Assembly (NCBI GenBank): GCA_023387235.1
Contig: JAEWIJ010000198.1
Span: 1 to 11,304 of the forward strand
Length of the DNA stretch: 11,304 bases
Origin: Pseudomonadota bacterium
GTDB taxonomy: Bacteria > Pseudomonadota > Alphaproteobacteria > Rhizobiales > Hyphomicrobiaceae
Direction of reading: 5' to 3'
Positions 4,802-11,304 of this stretch are shown one piece after another. The notes under the pieces were generated by a model. The model was not told the origin of the DNA. It did no database searches and was given only the letters and a program-made list of their open reading frames with translations. The translations under genes were made by a program, and so were the position numbers. The number at the start of each line of letters is the position of its first letter. Positions within the stretch are counted from its first letter, which is position 1.

Positions 4802-5887
4802 ATGTCGCACAATACTTTCGGCCACCTCTTCCGTGTCACGACCTGGGGCGAGAGCCACGGGCCGGCCCTCGGCTGTGTGATCGACGGCTGCCCGCCGGGC
4901 GTCGCACTGAAGGCGGAGGACATCCAGGCTTACCTCGATCGCCGGCGGCCCGGACAGTCGCGCTACACGACCCAGCGGCGCGAGCCGGATGCCGTAAAAA
5001 TCCTCTCCGGCGTCTTCGACGACGAGGCGGGGCGTCAGGTGACGACAGGAACGCCGATCTCGCTCATGATCGAGAACACGGACCAGCGCTCCAAGGACTA
5101 CGGCGAGATCGCCGAGAAATTCAGGCCCGGACACGCCGACTACACTTACCTCGCCAAGTACGGCATTCGCGATTACCGCGGCGGCGGTCGCTCATCGGCG
5201 CGCGAGACGGCGGCACGGGTGGCCGCCGGAGCGGTGGCGCGCGCGGTGCTGGCGAGCGTTACGGTCCGCGGCGCGCTCGTACAGATCGGTTCGCGCGCCA
5301 TCGACCGCAGCCGCTGGAACTGGGCGGAAATCGACAACAATCCCTTCTTCTGCCCCGATGCGGAGACCGCAGCCCTCTGGGCGGATGATCTCGACGCCGT
5401 GCGCAAGGCCGGTTCCTCGCTCGGTGCCATCATCGAGGTTGTCGCGGAGGGCGTGCCGGCCGGCTGGGGCGCACCGATCTACGGCAAGCTCGATCAGGAC
5501 CTTGCTTCAGCCATGATGAGTATCAACGCCGTGAAAGGCGTCGAGATCGGCGATGGCTTTGCGGCGGCGGCGCTGACGGGCGAAGCGAACGCCGATGAAA
5601 TGCGCGCAGGCAATGACGGCAAGCCCGTATTCCTCTCGAACCACGCCGGAGGCATTCTCGGCGGTATCTCGACAGGTCAGGCTGTCGTCGCACGCTTTGC
5701 CGTCAAGCCGACATCGTCGATCCTCCAGCCGCGCCGGACGGTCGACAAGCACGGCAATGACACGGAGATCATCACGAAGGGCCGCCATGATCCATGCGTC
5801 GGCATTCGCGCCGTGCCGGTCGGTGAGGCCATGATGGCGCTCGTGCTCGCGGATCACATGCTGCGCCATCGCGCGCAGAACGGGTAA
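4802..5887 (+). CDS. aroC: Chorismate synthase
   Basis: A 361-residue cytoplasmic enzyme catalysing the last shikimate-pathway step: 1,4-trans elimination of phosphate from 5-enolpyruvylshikimate 3-phosphate to chorismate, using reduced FMN, leading to aromatic amino acids, folate and ubiquinone. All signatures are present: GHLFRVTTWGESHG (7-20) with His19; RRPGQSRYTTQRREPD (48-63); RPGHADYTYLAKYGIRDYRGGGRSSARETA (108-137) with His111 and the Arg/Ser phosphate-binding cluster; SNHAGGILGGISTGQ; and RHDPCVGIRAVPVGEAM near the C-terminus with its Asp. Length is typical of the bacterial short form without insertions. The start at 4802 gives the conserved MSxNTFGxLF beginning; the ribosome site is weak. 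It faces the hydrolase gene with only 5 bases between stops and no visible terminator there. Confidence 0.98.
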   Translation: MSHNTFGHLFRVTTWGESHGPALGCVIDGCPPGVALKAEDIQAYLDRRRPGQSRYTTQRREPDAVKILSGVFDDEAGRQVTTGTPISLMIENTDQRSKDYGEIAEKFRPGHADYTYLAKYGIRDYRGGGRSSARETAARVAAGAVARAVLASVTVRGALVQIGSRAIDRSRWNWAEIDNNPFFCPDAETAALWADDLDAVRKAGSSLGAIIEVVAEGVPAGWGAPIYGKLDQDLASAMMSINAVKGVEIGDGFAAAALTGEANADEMRAGNDGKPVFLSNHAGGILGGISTGQAVVARFAVKPTSSILQPRRTVDKHGNDTEIITKGRHDPCVGIRAVPVGEAMMALVLADHMLRHRAQNG

Positions 5888-5892
5888 TCCGC

Positions 5893-6465
5893 TCAAGCTC
5901 TGCCGGGAACGTCTCCGAGCGAGCGCAGGAAGAGCCCGAAGGTCAGCAGGCCCTCGGGCCACGGCCCGTGCCCTGACGCCGTGTTCAGGTGCCCCGCATT
6001 CGCGATGATCGAGACATCCGCGCCCCAGGCGGCGCCGAAGGCCTGCGCGCGTTCGATGGAGCAATGCGGATCATCCGAGCTCCCGATCAGGCGGGTTGGA
6101 AACGGAAGCGGCGCCATGGGCAGCGGTGTGAACCCGCCCTCTTTGGCAGGCCACGTATCCGTGCCTTCGAGATCGGCAGGGGCTACCAGGAAGGCGCCCA
6201 CGAGACGGCTCGGCACGAGGCGCGGCGCGGCGTGAACGACGGCCGACACACCACAACTGTGGGCGACAATCACTACGGGACGCGTGGCCTTCGCCACCTC
6301 GTCCACAATGCGCTCGACCCAGTCGGCGAGCCGTGGCGTGTCCCAATCCGCCTGCTCGATACGCCGCGCGGTCTTGAAATGGCGCTCCCAGCGCGATTGC
6401 CAATGATCCGGACCGGCATTCGTCCAGCCCGGCACGATCAACATGTCGATTTCGGAGGTTCGCAT
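5893..6465 (-). CDS. RBBP9/YdeN-family serine hydrolase (alpha/beta hydrolase fold)
   Basis: A 190-residue small alpha/beta hydrolase of the RBBP9/YdeN type. DMLIVPGWTNAGPDHWQSRWE (7-27) is the characteristic N-terminus with the oxyanion-loop PGW. The nucleophile elbow is AHSCG (68-72), Ser70. The acid is in SSDDPHC (129-135), and the catalytic His159 lies in NAGHLN (156-161). The triad is thus complete and the protein should be an active serine hydrolase, but natural substrates are unknown for most of this family. The start at 6465 gives the normal length; a Met at residue 8 is an alternative. There is no ribosome site; instead TATAGT lies 6 bases upstream, as at the GNAT gene, suggesting a leaderless mRNA. 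It is divergent from polA and converges on aroC. Confidence 0.88.
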   Translation of the reverse strand: MRTSEIDMLIVPGWTNAGPDHWQSRWERHFKTARRIEQADWDTPRLADWVERIVDEVAKATRPVVIVAHSCGVSAVVHAAPRLVPSRLVGAFLVAPADLEGTDTWPAKEGGFTPLPMAPLPFPTRLIGSSDDPHCSIERAQAFGAAWGADVSIIANAGHLNTASGHGPWPEGLLTFGLFLRSLGDVPGRA

Positions 6466-6471
6466 CGAACA

Positions 6472-6477
6472 ACTATA
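6472..6477 (-). promoter_or_regulatory. Candidate -10 box of the hydrolase gene
   Basis: TATAGT on the minus strand, with 6 bases between it and the ATG at 6465, the same geometry as at the GNAT gene. At 17-18 bases upstream only TGGCAG/GGCAGC is found, a poor -35. The good-looking TTGACA at 6490-6485 is only 7 bases from this -10 and cannot act as its -35. A leaderless start is predicted if the box is used. Confidence 0.4.
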
Positions 6478-6481
6478 GAAT

Positions 6482-6548
6482 ACCTGTCAAGATTGCTGCC
6501 ACACCACTGGCATGAGCAGCCCCTCCAAAACGGCTGACCTCGACAGGT
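6482..6548. repeat. Inverted CT(T/C)GACAGGT pair between hydrolase and polA promoters
   Basis: CTTGACAGGT on the minus strand (6491-6482) and CTCGACAGGT on the plus strand (6539-6548) match at 9 of 10 bases and point outward toward each gene. Each ends just upstream of that gene's -10 (4 bases for the hydrolase, 8 for polA). They may be twin sites for one regulator of both genes, or -35-like remnants. Confidence 0.35.
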
Positions 6549-6562
6549 CCGCCTTCTATACT
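6534..6562 (+). promoter_or_regulatory. polA promoter, predicting a leaderless mRNA
   Basis: CTGACC (6534-6539), a 17-base spacer, then TATACT (6557-6562, preceded by C), with 7 bases to the ATG at 6570. This is the same -35 hexamer, spacer length and CTATA(G/C)T -10 as the GNAT promoter. The expected transcription start falls at or one base before the start codon. No Shine-Dalgarno sequence precedes the ATG. Confidence 0.6.
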
Positions 6563-6569
6563 CCGCGCC

Positions 6570-9500
6570 ATGAACACAGATACGATGACGACGAGCGAAG
6601 TCCCCGCAAAAGACCGCATCAGCGTGCCCGAGGGCGAGCCCGTGCCTGTCGGCAAGGGCAGCCACGTCTATCTCGTCGACGGCTCAGGCTACATCTTCCG
6701 CGCGTTCCACGCACTGCCGCCGCTCACGCGTCCGTCCGACGGTCTGCCGGTCGGTGCCGTGCATGGCTTCTGCCAGATGCTGTGGAAGCTCATCCAGGAT
6801 GCCAAGGCCGGACGCGGGCCGACGCACATCGCCGTGATCTTCGACGCCTCGCGCCTCAACTACCGCAATGACATCTATCCCAACTACAAAGCGAACCGCC
6901 CGCCGCCGCCCGAAGAGCTCATTCCGCAATTCCCGCTGATCCGCGCTGCCGTGAAGGCCTTCAACATCGCCTCCATCGAGCAGGAAGGTTTTGAAGCCGA
7001 CGATCTCATCGCGACATACGCGAAAGCGGCCGTGAATGCCGGCGGCGATGTCACGATCGTCTCGTCCGACAAGGACCTCATGCAGCTCGTCAAGCCGGGC
7101 ATCGTCATGCTCGACACGATGAAGGGCAAGCTGATCGGACGCGAGGAGGTCATCGAGAAATTCGGCCTGGAGCCGGCCTGCGTCGTCGACATCCAGGCGC
7201 TCGCCGGCGACTCGACCGACAACGTCCCGGGCGTGCCGGGCATCGGGATCAAAACGGCCGCCGATCTCATTCGCGAATACGGCGATCTCGACCAGTTGCT
7301 GGCGCGTGCCGGCGAGATCAAACAGCCCAAGCGCCGCGAAAAACTCATCGAGTTCGCCGAGCAGGCCCGCATGAGTCGCGAGCTCGTCCGCCTCAAGGAC
7401 GACGTGCCGGTGGAAGTTCCCGTGGACCGCCTCGGCTTGCAGGAGCAGCTCTCCGACCCCCTGCTCACGTTCATGCGCACCATGGAGTTCAACACGCTGA
7501 CGAAGCGTGTCGCGGAAGCCATCGGCGTCGAAGCGCCGCCGCCGCTCGAAAAGTCCGTCGGGTCGAGCGTGAAGTCGCCGGGCGCGGCGAAAAAGGAAGC
7601 GGACGACAAATCGTCCGCCAAGGCCGGCGCGGAGACACCAGCAGCCGGCGTCGAGTTTGGCCGCACCGCTGCCCGCCAGCCGAAGATCGATCGCGCGGCG
7701 TACGAGTCCGTGCGCGAGCTGGCGCGGCTGCAAGCCTGGGCTGCCGAAATCCGCGAGGTTGGCCACTTCGCCTTCGACACCGAGACCACCGGCCTCGATG
7801 CCATGACGGCCGATCTCGTCGGTTTCTCGCTCGCGACCGAGCCCGGCAAGGCCTGCTACGTGCCGCTCGGCCATACGACCGGCAATGTCGATCTCTTCGA
7901 TTCAGGCGGCCTCGTCGAGGGGCAGATCGACAAGCGCGCGGCGCTCGAAGTGCTCAAACCCCTGCTGGAAGATCCGGGCCTCCTCAAGATCGGGCAGAAC
8001 CTCAAGTACGACTGTCTCGTCATGCGCCGCCACGGCATCCGCGTCACGTCCATCGACGATACGATGCTGATTTCCTATGCCCTCGACGCCGGCAAAGGCC
8101 TGCAGGGTATGGATGCTCTCTCCGAGCGCCATCTCGGCCATACGCCGCTCACGTTTCCGCAGGTGATCGAGTTTGCGCCCGCCGCCAAGAAAAAGTCGGA
8201 GCGCACGTTTGCCGGAGTGCCGATCGACAAGGCAACGGAATACGCCGCCGAGGACGCCGATGTCGCACTGAGGCTCTGGCTCGCGCTGAAGCCGCGCCTC
8301 GCCGCCGAGCGCGTGATGACCGTCTACGAGACGCTGGAGCGGCCGCTGTTGCCCGTGCTCGCGGACATGGAAGCCGCCGGCGTCAAGGTCGATCGCGACA
8401 TCCTCTCGCGCCTCTCCTCGACGTTCACGCAGGGCATCGCGCGCCTCGAGGACGAGGTGTTCGCCTTGGTCGGCCGCCGTTTCAATCTCGGCAGTCCGCG
8501 CCAGCTCGGCGAGCTGCTGTTCGATCAGCTCAAGCTGCCGGGCGGCAAGCGTACGAAGTCCGGCCAGTGGGAGACGCGCGCCGGCCTGCTCGACGATCTC
8601 GCCGCCAACGAGGAGCTGCCACCCGACGCGCGCAAGCTCATCAACACCATGCTCGAATGGCGCCAGCTCACCAAGCTCAAGAGCACGTACACGGACGCGC
8701 TGCCGCTGCACATTCACCCCGAGACGGCGCGCATTCACACGAGCTACGCGCTTGCCGCGACGACAACGGGCCGCCTCGCCTCGACCGATCCGAATCTGCA
8801 GAACATCCCAGCGCGCACGAAGGAAGGCCGCGAGATCCGTACGGCCTTCATCGCCGAGAACGGCGCCAAACTGATCTCGGCCGACTACAGCCAGATCGAG
8901 CTGCGCGTGCTCGCGCACATCGCCGACATCCCGCAACTCAAGAAGGCCTTCGCCGACGGCCTCGACATTCATGCCATGACGGCATCGGAGATGTTCGGTG
9001 TACCGGTCAAGGACATGCCGGCCGAGACGCGGCGGCGCGCCAAGGCGATCAACTTCGGCATCATCTACGGCATTTCCGCCTTCGGTCTCGCGAACCAGCT
9101 CGGCATTTCGCGGCAGGAAGCCGGCGACTACATCGCCACCTACTTCCAGCGCTTTCCCGGCATCCGCGACTACATGGAGCGCACCAAGCAGTTCGCTCGC
9201 GAGCGCGGCTATGTGGAGACGGTTTTCGGACGGCGCATCCACTATCCCGAGATCAATACGAAGAACCCTTCCATGCGCGGCTTCCTGGAGCGGGCGGCGA
9301 TCAACGCACCCATCCAAGGCTCGGCGGCCGACATCATCCGCCGCGCCATGATCCGGATGCCGGACGCGCTCGCGAGCGCCGGCCTCGATCACACGACCAT
9401 GCTGCTGCAAGTCCACGACGAGCTGATCTTCGAGGCGCGCGAGAGCGAGGTCGAGAAGGCGCTCCCGCTCGTGCAGCGTATCATGGAGGGCGCTGCCGAG

Positions 9501-9572
9501 CCGGCCGTGAAGTTCTCGGTGCCGATCCACGTCGATGCCAAGGCGGCCGCGAACTGGGAAGCGGCGCATTGA
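6570..9572 (+). CDS. polA: DNA polymerase I
   Basis: A 1000-residue, three-domain repair and Okazaki-fragment-maturation polymerase. The 5'-3' exonuclease domain (about 32-310) has all metal-site acids: LVDGSG Asp37, IFDASR Asp92, FEADD Asp144-145, SSDKD Asp167/169, and GDSTDNVPGVPGIGIKTA (213-230, helix-3-turn-helix). An Ala/Lys/Ser-rich linker (about 322-370) follows. The 3'-5' proofreading domain (about 375-580) appears active: Exo I FDTET (Asp403, Glu405), Exo II IGQNLKYD (Asn477, Asp481), Exo III YAAED (Tyr558, Asp562). The polymerase domain has motif A ADYSQIELR (Asp772), motif B RRRAKAINFGIIYG (Lys825, Phe829, Tyr833) and motif C QVHDE (His949, Asp950, Glu951). It is somewhat longer than E. 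coli PolA (928), mainly from the N-terminal extension and linker. The start at 6570 is fixed by its promoter; Met6 is an alternative. Confidence 0.98.
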   Translation: MNTDTMTTSEVPAKDRISVPEGEPVPVGKGSHVYLVDGSGYIFRAFHALPPLTRPSDGLPVGAVHGFCQMLWKLIQDAKAGRGPTHIAVIFDASRLNYRNDIYPNYKANRPPPPEELIPQFPLIRAAVKAFNIASIEQEGFEADDLIATYAKAAVNAGGDVTIVSSDKDLMQLVKPGIVMLDTMKGKLIGREEVIEKFGLEPACVVDIQALAGDSTDNVPGVPGIGIKTAADLIREYGDLDQLLARAGEIKQPKRREKLIEFAEQARMSRELVRLKDDVPVEVPVDRLGLQEQLSDPLLTFMRTMEFNTLTKRVAEAIGVEAPPPLEKSVGSSVKSPGAAKKEADDKSSAKAGAETPAAGVEFGRTAARQPKIDRAAYESVRELARLQAWAAEIREVGHFAFDTETTGLDAMTADLVGFSLATEPGKACYVPLGHTTGNVDLFDSGGLVEGQIDKRAALEVLKPLLEDPGLLKIGQNLKYDCLVMRRHGIRVTSIDDTMLISYALDAGKGLQGMDALSERHLGHTPLTFPQVIEFAPAAKKKSERTFAGVPIDKATEYAAEDADVALRLWLALKPRLAAERVMTVYETLERPLLPVLADMEAAGVKVDRDILSRLSSTFTQGIARLEDEVFALVGRRFNLGSPRQLGELLFDQLKLPGGKRTKSGQWETRAGLLDDLAANEELPPDARKLINTMLEWRQLTKLKSTYTDALPLHIHPETARIHTSYALAATTTGRLASTDPNLQNIPARTKEGREIRTAFIAENGAKLISADYSQIELRVLAHIADIPQLKKAFADGLDIHAMTASEMFGVPVKDMPAETRRRAKAINFGIIYGISAFGLANQLGISRQEAGDYIATYFQRFPGIRDYMERTKQFARERGYVETVFGRRIHYPEINTKNPSMRGFLERAAINAPIQGSAADIIRRAMIRMPDALASAGLDHTTMLLQVHDELIFEARESEVEKALPLVQRIMEGAAEPAVKFSVPIHVDAKAAANWEAAH

Positions 9573-9624
9573 GCAGGCCCTGTAACTGGCTTGTATTGCG
9601 CTGCGTTTTTCGGACCAATGAGTT

Positions 9625-9658
9625 CCGCTCCCCGGACATGGCGCCCGGCACGGAGCGG
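9625..9658 (+). terminator. Hairpin after polA, possible terminator
   Basis: CCGCTCC (9625-9631) pairs with GGAGCGG (9652-9658), extended by CCGG (9632-9635) with CCGG (9645-9648) past a 3-base bulge. A further small stem (GGGGG 9657-9661 with CCCCC 9666-9670) overlaps its end. It lies 52 bases after the polA stop. No T-run follows, so if it ends the transcript it is not by the standard intrinsic route. The remainder of 9573-9759 must hold the promoter of the flavoprotein gene, but no clear boxes were found. Confidence 0.35.
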
Positions 9659-9759
9659 GGGCCTTCCCCCTGGCCCAAAGGCTGACATCGTTCTAAGGAA
9701 CATCCTGGCGCACAACGCCGACCGGCCGCGCGTCCACGCTCGAATATGGAAACGACCCG

Positions 9760-11304
9760 ATGCTCGAACGCCTGAAGTGCGACATTCTGATCCTGGGCTC
9801 CGGCGGCGCCGGCTTGTTCGCCGCGCTCCATGCCTATCAGGCGAACCCCGACCTCGACATCGTCGTCGCAACCAAGGGCCTCGTCGGCAAGTCCGGCTGC
9901 ACGCGCATGGTGCAGGGTGGCTACAACGTCTCGCTCATCCCGGGCGACAGCGTCGAGCGCCATTTCATGGACACCATCGAGGGCGGCAAGTGGCTCCCCA
10001 ATCAGGAGCTGGCGTGGCGCCTCGTCGAGACGGCCGTCGAGCGCGTGCGCGAGCTCGAGAACGAGGTCGGCTGCTTCTTCGATCGTAATGCGGACGGCAG
10101 CCTGCACGGCAAAGCCTTTGCCGGCCAGACCTTCGACCGCACTGTGCACAAGGGCGATCTCACCGGCATCGAGATCATCAACCGGCTCATGGAGCAGGTC
10201 TGGAAGCGCCCGATCCGCCGCCTCGAGGAGCATCGCGCGGTTGCCCTCATCCCGACCAAGGATGGCTCGGCCCTTTCGGGTGCGCTCATGGTCGACGTGC
10301 GCACCGGCAACTTCCGTTTCATCGAGGCCAAGGCCGTGCTGCTCGGCACGGGCGGCGGGCCGACCATGTACCTCTATCACACGCCCTCCGGCGACAAGAG
10401 CATGGACGGCATTGCCATGGGTCTGCGCTTGGGCCTCGGCTTGCGCGACATGGAGATGGTGCAGTTCCATCCGACTGGCGTGCTCGCGGGCAAGGAAACT
10501 CGCATGACCGGCACGATCATCGAGGAAGGCCTGCGCGGCGCCGGCGGCTATCTGCTCGACGGCAATGAGCAGCGTTTCATGTTCAACTACGACCCGCGCG
10601 GCGAGCGCGCGACGCGCGATCTCGTCTCGCAGTCCATGTACCGCGAGATGCAGGCCGGGCGCACGACGCCCAATGGCGGGTTGTACATCGCCATGGGCCA
10701 TCTCGGCCGCGAGAAGGTCGCGAAGCAGTTCAAGGGCATGGTCGAGCGCTGCGCCGATTGCGGCTTCGATCTCGCAGGCGGCCTCGTCGAGGTCGTACCG
10801 ACGGCGCACTATCTCATGGGCGGCATTCTCTGCGACGTCGACACGAAGTCGGAGCTGCCCGGCCTTTTCGTCGCGGGCGAGGATGCCGGCGGCATCCACG
10901 GCGCCAACCGCCTCGGCGGCAACGGCGTCGCCAACTCGACCGTCTTCGGCGGCATTGCCGGCGACGTGATGCCGGGCTGGATCGCCAAGAACCCCGACCA
11001 TCGTCCGCCCGACGAGGCCATGATCGAAGCCGAGATCGCACGCACGCTGCATCCCTTCTCGAAGGCGCGCGGCGACATCAACGTGATCCGCGAGAACCTG
11101 CTCAACCGCATGTGGGACAATGTCGGCATCATCCGCGATGAGACCGGCTTGAAGAAGGGCCTCGCGCAGCTCGACGAAATGGAAGCCGAGCTTCTCTCAT
11201 CCGGCATTTCCGACCGCAACCGCGCTTTCAATCTCACGTGGCACGACTGGCTGAACCTCAGGAGCCAGATCGAGGTCTCGCGGGTCATCGCGCTCGCCGC
11301 GCTG
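9760..11304 (+). CDS. SdhA/FrdA-family flavoprotein, non-canonical (3' end cut)
   Basis: The first 515 residues of a flavoprotein of the succinate dehydrogenase / fumarate reductase / L-aspartate oxidase family; the gene runs past the window. It has ILGSGGAGLFAA (11-22, FAD Rossmann), QFHPTG (235-240, His237), RGAGGYL (259-265), Arg286 in ATRDLV (the catalytic acid in SdhA), PTAHYLMGGI (347-356, His350) and HGANRLGGNG (380-389, Arg384). The His that binds FAD covalently in SdhA/FrdA is replaced: SGCTRMVQGG (45-54) has Cys47 there, so FAD is probably not linked through histidine. The Thr of the substrate site (VTEG in E. coli SdhA) is Glu255 (IIEEG). The protein starts directly at the Rossmann strand, without the long N-terminus of the sdhA at the window's left edge. 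The start is ATG 9760, with weak GGAAA upstream. Either fumarate reduction, succinate oxidation or another dicarboxylate reaction is possible; NadB is less likely. Confidence 0.85.
   Translation, partial: MLERLKCDILILGSGGAGLFAALHAYQANPDLDIVVATKGLVGKSGCTRMVQGGYNVSLIPGDSVERHFMDTIEGGKWLPNQELAWRLVETAVERVRELENEVGCFFDRNADGSLHGKAFAGQTFDRTVHKGDLTGIEIINRLMEQVWKRPIRRLEEHRAVALIPTKDGSALSGALMVDVRTGNFRFIEAKAVLLGTGGGPTMYLYHTPSGDKSMDGIAMGLRLGLGLRDMEMVQFHPTGVLAGKETRMTGTIIEEGLRGAGGYLLDGNEQRFMFNYDPRGERATRDLVSQSMYREMQAGRTTPNGGLYIAMGHLGREKVAKQFKGMVERCADCGFDLAGGLVEVVPTAHYLMGGILCDVDTKSELPGLFVAGEDAGGIHGANRLGGNGVANSTVFGGIAGDVMPGWIAKNPDHRPPDEAMIEAEIARTLHPFSKARGDINVIRENLLNRMWDNVGIIRDETGLKKGLAQLDEMEAELLSSGISDRNRAFNLTWHDWLNLRSQIEVSRVIALAAL

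Noticed and set aside
6485..6490. TTGACA as the -35 box of the hydrolase promoter
   Set aside because: Only 7 bases separate it from TATAGT, and no -10 lies 16-18 bases downstream.
7902..9569. A 555-codon open frame on the minus strand opposite polA (and another at 6684-7874)
   Set aside because: These are antisense to polA, whose motifs are fully conserved; composition is typical of a shadow frame and no domain is recognisable.
9481..11052. A 523-codon open frame on the minus strand opposite the SdhA-like gene
   Set aside because: It is a shadow of the flavoprotein reading frame, which has every family motif and runs uninterrupted from 9760 to the window end.

Overview
The window is GC-rich chromosomal DNA from an alphaproteobacterium, most likely of the order Hyphomicrobiales (Rhizobiales). 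This rests on the sdhC-sdhD-sdhA gene order, the alphaproteobacterial look of the SdhC/SdhD subunits and the 1000-residue PolA, the strong G/C bias at third codon positions, and promoters of the type CTGACC-17-CTATA(G/C)T. The species cannot be named from the sequence alone. No phage genes, insertion sequences or CRISPR arrays are visible; most of the content is core metabolism and information processing.

Layout. Positions 1-942 (minus strand) hold the start of the succinate dehydrogenase (complex II) operon: sdhC, sdhD and the first 34 codons of sdhA, which runs off the left edge. A 332-base gap carries the sdhC leader and a terminator-like hairpin for the next unit. Positions 1275-3167 (minus) hold a two-gene unit, an Ldh2/YiaK-type 2-hydroxyacid dehydrogenase followed by an RraA-family protein, probably acting on a small hydroxy acid. 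A tRNA-Cys(GCA) gene lies at 3315-3388 (minus), behind a strongly foldable leader. A GNAT acetyltransferase gene (3602-4111, plus) has a promoter that predicts a leaderless mRNA. It is followed by a convergent gene for a small exported lysine-repeat protein (4197-4496, minus) with a textbook intrinsic terminator.

An AT-rich, repeat-bearing 305-base intergenic region separates that gene from divergent aroC (chorismate synthase, 4802-5887, plus). aroC converges, with only 5 bases between stop codons, on an RBBP9/YdeN-type serine hydrolase gene (5893-6465, minus). The hydrolase shares a compact divergent promoter region with polA (DNA polymerase I, 6570-9572, plus), and here too the promoters sit directly against the start codons. 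At the right edge (9760 onward, plus) is a second member of the SdhA/FrdA flavoprotein family. It is clearly different from the canonical sdhA at the left edge: it lacks the FAD-linking histidine and has Glu at a substrate-site Thr position. It is cut by the window end.

The window is therefore largely ordinary. The points most worth following are the unusual SdhA-like flavoprotein, the predicted leaderless promoter architecture shared by the GNAT gene and polA (and probably the hydrolase), the lysine-repeat secreted protein with its structured upstream region, and the folded segment upstream of tRNA-Cys.
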